Of a stretch of DNA of 11,240 nucleotides, positions 6,630 through 11,240 are shown piece by piece. The notes below the pieces were generated by a model. It ran no database searches and was not told the DNA's origin. It worked only from the letters and a program-made list of their open reading frames with translations. Made by a program: the position numbers and the translations under genes. Each line of letters opens with the position of its first letter. The first letter of the stretch is position 1. Origin of the DNA: Burkholderiaceae bacterium (GTDB lineage: Bacteria > Pseudomonadota > Gammaproteobacteria > Burkholderiales > Burkholderiaceae_C); the NCBI GenBank assembly GCA_031276435.1, contig JAISNB010000182.1, positions 1-11,240 of the forward strand, in the 5' to 3' direction.

Positions 6630-7788
6630 ACTTGACCGCGGCCACGACTTTTTGCGCCGCTTCGGCCATGGTGTCGGCGCTGATGATGGGCAGGCCCGAT
6701 TCGGCCAGCAATTTCTTGCCCAGTTCTTCGTTGGTGCCTTTCATGCGCACCACCAGCGGCACCGTCAGGTTGACCGTCCGGCACGCGGTCACAATGCCAG
6801 TGGCAATGGTGTCGCAGCGCATGATGCCGCCAAAGATGTTGACCAGAATGGCCTTGACCTTGGGGTTCTTGAGCATGATTTTGAAGGCTTCGGTCACTTT
6901 CTCGGGCGTGGCGCCGCCGCCCACATCCAGGAAGTTGGCTGGCTCGGCGCCAAAGAGCTTGATGGTGTCCATGGTTGCCATGGCCAGGCCCGCGCCGTTG
7001 ACCAGGCAGCCGATGTTGCCGTCCAGGCTGATGTAGGCCAGATCGAAGCGCGAGGCCTCGATTTCAGCCGGGTCTTCCTCGTCCAGATCGCGCAGGGCCA
7101 CCACATCGGGGTGGCGAAACAGCGCGTTGGAGTCGAAATTGAATTTGGCGTCCAGCGCAATGATGTTGCCCTTGCTGTCGCGGTTGAGCGGATTGATTTC
7201 CACCAGCGACGCATCGGTCTCCATGTAGCACTTGTAGAGCTTTTTGCACACGTCGACGAACTGCACCTCGGAATCGGCGGGCAGGCTGATGCCCCTGGCC
7301 AGTTCCTTGCCCTGCGCGTCGGTGAAACCGACCAGCGGATCGACGAAGACCTTGACGATCTTCTCGGGCGTGCTGTGCGCCACTTCCTCAATGTCCATGC
7401 CGCCTTCGCTGGATGCAATGAAGGCCACCTTCTGCGTGGCCCGGTCGGTCACCACGGAGATGTAGTACTCCTTCTGGATGTCGGCGCCCTCTTCAATGTA
7501 GAGCCGCCGCACTTTCTGGCCCTGCGGGCCGGTCTGGTGCGTCACCAGTTGCATGCCCAGAATCTGGCCAGCCAGATCCTTGAGCTGATCGATGGACTTG
7601 GCCACCTTCACGCCGCCGCCCTTGCCGCGTCCGCCAGCGTGAATCTGGGCCTTGACCACCCAGACCGGACCGCCCAGTTTCTGGGCCGCCTCGACTGCCT
7701 CTTGAACCGTGAATGCAGGGATGCCGCGCGGCACAGGCACGCCAAAGCTGCGCAGTATCTCCTTGCCTTGATACTCGTGAATCTTCAT
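6628..7788 (-). CDS. sucC: Succinyl-CoA synthetase (ADP-forming) subunit beta
   Basis: A 386-residue beta subunit, matching the usual length (388 in E. coli). The N-terminal ATP-grasp domain begins MKIHEYQGKEILR, with nucleotide-binding K46 and the Gly-rich AGGRGKGGG at 51-59, and EINPL at 197-201. The C-terminal ligase domain shows NGAGLAM at 264-270, FLDVGGGAT at 286-294 and NIFGGIMRCD at 317-326. The frame is open 19 codons further upstream, but the ATG at 7788 is chosen because MKIHEYQ is the universal family start and AAAGG lies 5 bases before it. With SucD it forms the enzyme; beta holds the nucleotide and succinate sites. It is divergent from argC with 233 bases between them. Confidence 0.98.
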   Translation of the reverse strand: MKIHEYQGKEILRSFGVPVPRGIPAFTVQEAVEAAQKLGGPVWVVKAQIHAGGRGKGGGVKVAKSIDQLKDLAGQILGMQLVTHQTGPQGQKVRRLYIEEGADIQKEYYISVVTDRATQKVAFIASSEGGMDIEEVAHSTPEKIVKVFVDPLVGFTDAQGKELARGISLPADSEVQFVDVCKKLYKCYMETDASLVEINPLNRDSKGNIIALDAKFNFDSNALFRHPDVVALRDLDEEDPAEIEASRFDLAYISLDGNIGCLVNGAGLAMATMDTIKLFGAEPANFLDVGGGATPEKVTEAFKIMLKNPKVKAILVNIFGGIMRCDTIATGIVTACRTVNLTVPLVVRMKGTNEELGKKLLAESGLPIISADTMAEAAQKVVAAVK

Positions 7789-8021
7789 GGAGACCTTTGG
7801 AGAAGTTGTAACGTTTGTGGAGCTTGTTGGCGCGTTTGCGGCCAACCTGCCTGACCAGAGACTTCAGCCAGACGTGCGACGCGGCGCAATAAAAACACTG
7901 CACACGCGGCGCAAATGTATCATGGCGCGCTGGGACGCACACCCGGCCTGCTTGAGCGAAACTTACACCGCCCCTTCCCGCCACGCGCTGGCAACCGGCT
8001 TTTTTGCCCCCCTGAGAAACC
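7789..8021. other. Divergent promoter region between sucC and argC
   Basis: This stretch of 233 bases must hold promoters for both genes. Next to sucC is the ribosome binding site CCAAAGG (7794-7800). The part around 7880-7925 is locally AT-richer (AATAAAAACACTG, AAATGTATCATGG) and is the likeliest core promoter for sucCD, but no match good enough to place -35 and -10 was found. No argR-like operator was recognised. Confidence 0.4.
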
Positions 8022-8960
8022 ATGACCCGAGTATTCATTGATGGCGAAGCCGGCACCACCGGCCTGCAAATCAGCCAACGCTTGCAACAGTTGGCGCAAA
8101 TCACGCTGCTTGGCATCGACCCGGCCATGCGCAAGAATCCGGCGGCCAAAAGCGCCTTGCTGGCCCAGGCCGATCTGGTCATCCTCTGCCTGCACGACGA
8201 TGCCGCGCGCGAAACCGTGGCGCTGATCGATGGCCTTGGCAGCAGCAGCGGCCAGACGCCGCCACGCATCATCGACGCCTCCACCGCCCACCGCACCGCG
8301 CCCGGATGGGTCTACGGCTTTCCCGAACTGGCCGCAGGCCAGGCGCAAGCCGTGCGCGGCGCGGCGCGCGTAGCCAACCCCGGCTGCTACGCCACCGGGG
8401 CCATCGCACTCATCCGGCCCTTGGTGGATGCTGGATGGATCGCGCCCGACACCCCGCTTGCCCTGCCCGCAATCAGCGGCTACTCCGGCGGCGGGCGCGG
8501 CATGATCGAAGCGCACGAACAAGGCAAAGCCCCGCCGTTTGAACTCTATGCGCTCGGCCTTTCGCACAAGCACCTGCCAGAAATCCTGCGCTACACCAGG
8601 CTCGAACGCAAACCGGTTTTCGTGCCCTCGGTGGGCAATTTCCGCCAGGGCATGCTGGTGCAATTGCCGCTGCATCTGGACCTGCTGCCCGGCGCCCCCA
8701 GAGCAAGCGATCTGCACGACGCGCTGGCCGCGCACTACGCGCGCAGCAACATACCGCAACAATGGGTCAAAGTGCTGCCGCCCACCGATGACCTCAAGCT
8801 CGAACCCACCGCGCTCAACGACAGCAACCAGTTGGAATTGCGCGTCTTCGCTAACGAAAACCAGCGCCAGGCCGTACTGGTGGCGCGGCTCGACAACCTG
8901 GGCAAAGGCGCCAGCGGCGCGGCGGTGCAAAACCTGCGGCTGATGCTGGGGCTGGACTGA
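8022..8960 (+). CDS. argC: N-acetyl-gamma-glutamyl-phosphate reductase, type 2 (short form)
   Basis: A 312-residue enzyme for the third step of arginine biosynthesis: NADPH-dependent reduction of N-acetyl-glutamyl-5-phosphate to the semialdehyde. The NADP-binding loop is FIDGEAGTTGLQI at 5-17. The catalytic cysteine is C122 in NPGCYATG and the probable catalytic histidine is in the SHKHLPE segment (H182/H184). ISGYSGGGRG at 151-160 and DNLGKGASGAAVQN at 291-304 are family signatures. The FIDGEAGTTG opening and the length of about 310 identify the type 2 clade (ArgC2) rather than the longer type 1. The ATG at 8022 begins directly with the Rossmann strand; the ribosome site is weak (TGAG, 7 bases before). 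No other arg genes are present. The adjoining downstream sequence is insertion-element debris, but the stop and C-terminal motif are intact. Confidence 0.97.
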   Translation: MTRVFIDGEAGTTGLQISQRLQQLAQITLLGIDPAMRKNPAAKSALLAQADLVILCLHDDAARETVALIDGLGSSSGQTPPRIIDASTAHRTAPGWVYGFPELAAGQAQAVRGAARVANPGCYATGAIALIRPLVDAGWIAPDTPLALPAISGYSGGGRGMIEAHEQGKAPPFELYALGLSHKHLPEILRYTRLERKPVFVPSVGNFRQGMLVQLPLHLDLLPGAPRASDLHDALAAHYARSNIPQQWVKVLPPTDDLKLEPTALNDSNQLELRVFANENQRQAVLVARLDNLGKGASGAAVQNLRLMLGLD

Positions 8961-9054
8961 GCGTCGCCTGTGCGAGTGCGATGTGGCTTCACCCCAGATA
9001 CCACAGGGCCGACAGTGCCTGTCCTGCAGGCCGACTCGCCAGCTTGCGTGGCGC

Positions 9055-9198
9055 CACCTGATCACCCACAATGTCCCTGATGCCTTGCGCGAAGGGCTGG
9101 CCCACATAGCCGCTGTCGCACAGCGCACCTTGCCCCCGGTTCAATGCTGGCTTGCAGTGCTGCAGGGCCTGTAACGCCCCCTTGCGATTTGTCACTTT
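9055..9198 (-). pseudogene. Remnant of an IS5-family transposase, catalytic-core piece
   Basis: The minus strand reads KVTNRKGALQALQHCKPAL, then ALCDSGYVGQPFAQGIRDI and VGDQV. This resembles the middle of IS5-family transposases in which DRKGALQAL precedes the second catalytic Asp in the (C)D-GY-G motif. After VGDQV the similarity stops; the expected continuation into the catalytic Glu region is absent. The piece is in frame with the fragment just upstream (9199-9289) but seems to come from a different element, because a first ADKGGYD block of similar role already precedes it. The match is from memory of the family, not from a search. Confidence 0.6.
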
Positions 9199-9412
9199 GT
9201 CATAGCCGCCTTTGTCGGCCAGAGCACGCTTGGGCTTGAATCCGGCCAGCACTGCAGCAGCCTGCGTGGTGCCGTTACGCTGCCCGCCTGAATTTTCGTA
9301 CTCAGGCCTCCTCGGCGGCCCCAGAGACCTTTCGCCGCCTGTGCATGTGCCTGGACATCATCAGGTACTCGTTGCTGCGATCCCGGATCAAGCTGTGGAA
9401 CACTTGATCCCA
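9199..9412 (-). pseudogene. Remnant of a second IS5-family transposase, frameshifted and deleted
   Basis: Read on the minus strand in three frames: WDQVFHSLIRDRSNEYLMM (9412-9356), then VQAHAQAAKGLWGRRGGLSTKI (to about 9290), then GGQRNGTTQAAAVLAGF and KPKRALADKGGYD (to 9199). This is the order of IS5-family transposases (WDRVF..., MIDST.VRAHQ..., RGGLSTKIH..., GGQ..D.TQA..., ADKGYD). The first break (about 9353-9360) removes the MIDST segment carrying the first catalytic Asp. The second (about 9280-9290) removes the expected dozen or more codons between STKI and GGQ. The gene is dead. Its upstream edge is sharp: at 9412/9413 it meets carB-derived sequence. No terminal inverted repeats or target duplications were identified. 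Confidence 0.75.
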
Positions 9413-9553
9413 CGCACCAGCGCGCTGCAAGCGCGCGTACCCACCATCACCACCATTGCGGGTGCGGAAGCTGCTGTGGAGGGCATGAAATTCATGGACA
9501 GACTGGGTGTTGTCTCGGTACAGGAGATGCATGAGCAACTGCTGCGGGCCTGA
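9413..9553 (+). pseudogene. carB: C-terminal fragment of carB (carbamoyl-phosphate synthase large subunit)
   Basis: The last 46 codons before a TGA stop read RTSALQARVP, then TITTIAGAEAAVEGMKFMDR and LGVVSVQEMHEQLLRA. This matches the conserved end of CarB, where IRTSAL.ARV.T.TTI.GA.A..EGM...D...VQE.H.QL closes the allosteric domain. A complete CarB has about 1,070-1,080 residues, so more than 95% is missing. Upstream of 9413 the frame is open but shows only antisense of the transposase remnant. The fragment keeps its stop codon and is followed 28 bases later by an intrinsic terminator. A functional carB is presumably elsewhere, making this a duplicated or left-behind scrap. It cannot act as a synthase. 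Confidence 0.82.
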
Positions 9554-9581
9554 TTTGCGTCTGATCTTTGCAGCGCTGCCG

Positions 9582-9623
9582 GGGCTGGCCGCTTCTTGAA
9601 ACGCGACAGCCCCGCTTTTTTGA
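9582..9623 (+). terminator. Intrinsic terminator after the carB fragment
   Basis: CGGGGCTG (9582-9589) and CAGCCCCG (9609-9616) form a perfect 8-bp stem around a 19-base loop, followed by CTTTTTT (T-run 9618-9623). It lies 28 bases after the carB stop in the same direction, so it is probably the native carB terminator carried along with the fragment. It now has no intact gene to serve. Confidence 0.75.
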
Positions 9624-9754
9624 GCGCCCCCGTCCCGCCAGCCGTCGCCACAGCAGCGGCGGCGCTGGCACGTCTCCGCGCCTTCGTCACAAAGCCCCTG
9701 ACCTCCCGCTCGCGATGGCTCAAAGGCACAGGATGAGCGCCGCGCTTGCCTTTC

Positions 9755-9925
9755 TTACCCCCGCTTGAGGGGTAGAAATACCCCTGCATGTACAAGGGGA
9801 ATTTGGTAAAAAAACAACGCACCGCCAAGCCACGTCTTTGCGCGTGCTTGCGCGACTTCAAAGCGGGCCAACCGCCTCTGCGGACTGTGGGCAGCCAAGC
9901 GCTGCAAGTATTGTTGTGCCCACAT
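9755..9925 (-). CDS. Possible small protein of 56 residues, unknown
   Basis: An ATG at 9925 opens a 56-residue frame beginning MWAQQYLQRLAAHSPQRRLA and ending GVFLPLKRG before TAA. The composition is protein-like (Arg/Gln-rich amphipathic start, then TWLGGALFFYQIPLVHAG, a hydrophobic stretch too short and polar for a sure membrane helix). There is no good Shine-Dalgarno, no recognised family, and the end overlaps the TACCCC/GGGGTA hairpin. It could equally be a chance frame or the tail of a degraded gene. Confidence 0.15.
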   Translation of the reverse strand: MWAQQYLQRLAAHSPQRRLARFEVAQARAKTWLGGALFFYQIPLVHAGVFLPLKRG

Positions 9926-10015
9926 GCCACTTGATGTATATGCACAATAAAGGCGCTAAAAGGTACTCAAAAAATCTCTTGATACGTACCAGAAAGTATT
10001 CTTTTTGATGTTTCG

Positions 10016-10024
10016 TGCTACACT
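10016..10024 (+). promoter_or_regulatory. Possible extended -10 promoter of the exported-protein gene
   Basis: TGCTACACT has the TG-N-TACACT layout of an extended -10 element (4 of 6 with TATAAT). It would start transcription near 10031, about 20 bases before the ATG. No good -35 is present at 17 bases. The alternative pair TTGATG (10005-10010) and TCTATT (10028-10033) has a 17-base gap but would start inside the ribosome binding site. Confidence 0.3.
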
Positions 10025-10050
10025 GGATCTATTCTAAAAGGGGTTTTCAC

Positions 10051-10806
10051 ATGCGGAAAGATCACGCAACAGTGTCTGGAGAGCAAACCACAGAGAGCAA
10101 CGCCATCCGCCGACTCGCAAGGCGGTTTTTATCGGCTTGGAAGGGCGCAAGCGCCCAAGACAAGGGTTTTCCCGGATACGTGCACTCATCCAAGTGGGTC
10201 AGGACTTTGCTGGAGGTTGTTGTGGCCACGGTGTGTCTGGCTGCGTATACAGGGGGCGCATTTGCTGCTTCTGAGCCGATGCCATGCAACGGGCCTGCCC
10301 GAGACCCCTTCGATCAGGTCTGGCGCGATGAGGACTACTGCTGGCTGTTCTCGGACACAAGTGTGTACGAGGTTCTTACAAGCTGGGGGGGTGAGACAGA
10401 CCACTGGACGTTCAGTGGCGTCGTGCCTCAAAACGCCTATAAGCAGCACACGATCATCACGAATGATCTGGACTCAACCGTCCGGGTCACCTATATCGGT
10501 TACGAGGACACCGGAGACTTGGCGGAGTACATCACAGGAACCATCAAGGGCTGGACTGATGTCACGCTGGCCCCGGGTGAGTCGACTGCACAGTTCGATC
10601 TCCTGTTCGGCATGCCGTGGTACATCAGCGACCCAAAGTCCATGAATGCGAAGGGAGATACATTCTGGACATGGAAAGTCGAAAAGGTCGGAGCCAGTGT
10701 GCCGACCGCCGTCCCGGCCACAGGCCCCATGGCCTTGCTCTTGCTGACCTTGGGCATTGTGGGCGCTGGTGGCGCTGCCATGCTGCGCGGCAAGCCATTG
10801 CAGTAA
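10051..10806 (+). CDS. Exported protein with exosortase/sortase-like C-terminal sorting tail, function unknown
   Basis: A 251-residue protein of no family I recognise. The ATG at 10051 is preceded by AAAAGGGG (10036-10043) 7 bases upstream, which decides the start over a GTG at 10015. Residues 1-50 form an unusually long polar, basic region. A hydrophobic export segment follows at about 51-72 (LLEVVVATVCLAAYTGGAFA), with AFA a likely signal-peptidase site. The exported part (about 73-216) is rich in Thr, Trp, Tyr and Asp, has two Cys (C79, C97) that could pair, and looks beta-rich. The tail is VPTAVPATGP at 218-226, a hydrophobic stretch at about 226-244, then Arg/Lys at 246 and 248. This is the three-part layout of exosortase (PEP-CTERM, IPTL-CTERM) or sortase signals. 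VPT at its start recalls IPTL-CTERM, common in Comamonadaceae; VPATG recalls LPXTG. A GTG at codon 44 would give a standard signal peptide but has no ribosome site. Confidence 0.8.
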   Translation: MRKDHATVSGEQTTESNAIRRLARRFLSAWKGASAQDKGFPGYVHSSKWVRTLLEVVVATVCLAAYTGGAFAASEPMPCNGPARDPFDQVWRDEDYCWLFSDTSVYEVLTSWGGETDHWTFSGVVPQNAYKQHTIITNDLDSTVRVTYIGYEDTGDLAEYITGTIKGWTDVTLAPGESTAQFDLLFGMPWYISDPKSMNAKGDTFWTWKVEKVGASVPTAVPATGPMALLLLTLGIVGAGGAAMLRGKPLQ

Positions 10807-11217
10807 AGAAATTTTTCCCTTGTCATGCTGGCGTGGGCGGTCTGGAATGGTCGTCTTGGCAACAAATGCTTGACAAGGAACACGGTGGCTCTCCCGGTGC
10901 TGCGAGTCATCCTCTCTGCTTTTGCCGGTGCTCCTTCTCCGCCAGCGGGGGCAGAAAAAGGCGGAAAAGCTGTGTGCGCACAAGGCCGCACGCAGAGATC
11001 ATGTGGGCACGCACAGGTCTATAGGTGGCAAGGCTGCCGCCGTTTACTTACGACAGGCATGTAGCAGCGGTACGGAGCCGCGTTTTTTGCAAAACGCGCC
11101 GTTTGTGTGGCATCACGGCCGGACAAAGAGGGGCTTTGGCGCTGGCTGTCATGAGGGACTTGGCAAGTTGCGGTAGGCTTGGGCTTTTGTTCAGGTTGTT
11201 TGACCAAGAGGTTTGCC
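10807..11217. other. Non-coding stretch after the exported-protein gene
   Basis: No convincing gene on either strand over about 410 bases. An 8-bp inverted repeat, CCTTGTCA (10818-10825) and TGACAAGG (10871-10878), lies 12 bases after the stop, but its 45-base loop and lack of a T-run speak against a simple terminator. A perfect 8-bp hairpin is at 11079-11098. The several open frames here are mutually overlapping and show no domain. Confidence 0.4.
11079..11098. repeat. Perfect 8-bp hairpin
   Basis: CGCGTTTT (11079-11086) and AAAACGCG (11091-11098) form a perfect stem with a TTGC loop. The T-rich arm is inside the stem and no T-run follows, so it is not a standard terminator. It could be a protein-binding palindrome or the trace of a small repeat family. 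Confidence 0.45.
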
Positions 11218-11240
11218 GTGGGAGAAGATGAGCTGCGTTT
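11218..11240 (+). CDS. Possible start of a gene running off the right edge
   Basis: A GTG at 11218 follows AAGAGG (11206-11211) with 6 bases between, and the next codons read GEDELR to the edge of the window. The ribosome-site spacing is good, but only seven complete codons are visible, no family can be named, and the frame is also open upstream of the GTG. Confidence 0.3.

Larger units (their letters stand above)
9624..10050. other. Non-coding stretch with short inverted repeats, upstream of the exported-protein gene
   Basis: GC content falls from typical levels to clearly AT-rich by 9940-10050. Repeats seen: TACCCC (9756-9761) with GGGGTA (9769-9774) and a 7-base loop; directly after it CCCCT (9781-9785) with AGGGG (9795-9799); and GGTAC (9962-9966) with GTACC (9986-9990). 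No terminal repeats of a known element were recognised. The frame of 186 codons on the minus strand (9388-9945) runs antisense through the carB fragment and is not a gene. A 56-codon minus-strand frame at 9755-9925 is listed separately. Confidence 0.4.

Noticed and set aside
5848..7854. Open frame of 668 codons on the plus strand
   Set aside because: It is antisense to sucD and sucC, which are unmistakable. The translation is low-complexity His/Asp/Ala/Gly sequence typical of antisense frames.
7920..9128. Open frame of 402 codons on the minus strand
   Set aside because: Antisense to argC and without recognisable motifs.
9388..9945. Open frame of 186 codons on the minus strand
   Set aside because: Its C-terminal third is exactly antisense to the conserved carB end, and the rest has no domain or ribosome site.
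10818..10878. Inverted repeat CCTTGTCA/TGACAAGG as a terminator or element end
   Set aside because: The loop is 45 bases, there is no T-run, and no flanking duplication was seen; a chance 8-bp match is possible.
1..11240. CRISPR arrays, tRNA and rRNA genes
   Set aside because: No regularly spaced repeats and no tRNA-like or rRNA-like sequence were found by eye on either strand; short tRNA genes could be missed without a structural scan.

Overview
The window looks like a chromosomal segment of a high-GC betaproteobacterium, most likely order Burkholderiales and family Comamonadaceae. This rests on the overall style of the proteins (SucCD, short type 2 ArgC, PilA, CHASE2 cyclase) and on codon use rich in GCG, CGC and GGC. 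It is an inference from memory, not a database match.

Positions 1-7788 are all on the minus strand and intact. In transcription order they hold sucC and sucD (succinyl-CoA synthetase, closed by a strong hairpin at 5652-5689), a PP2C-type Ser/Thr phosphatase, a protein with one canonical and one degenerate FHA domain, a membrane CHASE2 class III adenylate cyclase, a metallo-beta-lactamase-fold protein resembling class II cyclic-nucleotide phosphodiesterases, and the first 41 codons of a type IV pilin gene. A sigma-54 type promoter with exact GG-N10-GC spacing lies about 80 bases upstream of the pilin start. Phosphatase, FHA protein and cyclase probably form one operon; FHA protein and cyclase overlap by 4 bases, with a TTG start for the cyclase. 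Together these genes can make cAMP, probably destroy it, and reverse and read threonine phosphorylation next to a pilin gene. No Ser/Thr kinase is present in the window.

argC (8022-8960) is divergent from sucC. After it the sequence becomes a scrap yard (about 8961-9624): a decayed minus-strand IS5-family transposase that seems to join pieces of two different elements, abutting a plus-strand fragment carrying only the last 46 codons of carB followed by an intact-looking intrinsic terminator.

From about 9760 the sequence is less GC-rich and carries short inverted repeats. It leads into one unfamiliar gene (10051-10806) for an exported protein with an unusually long N-terminal region before its signal segment and a C-terminal VPT..VPATG-hydrophobic-Arg/Lys tail of the exosortase/sortase sorting type. 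This is the least familiar gene in the window. The last 430 bases hold no convincing gene except a possible GTG start at 11218 running off the edge.
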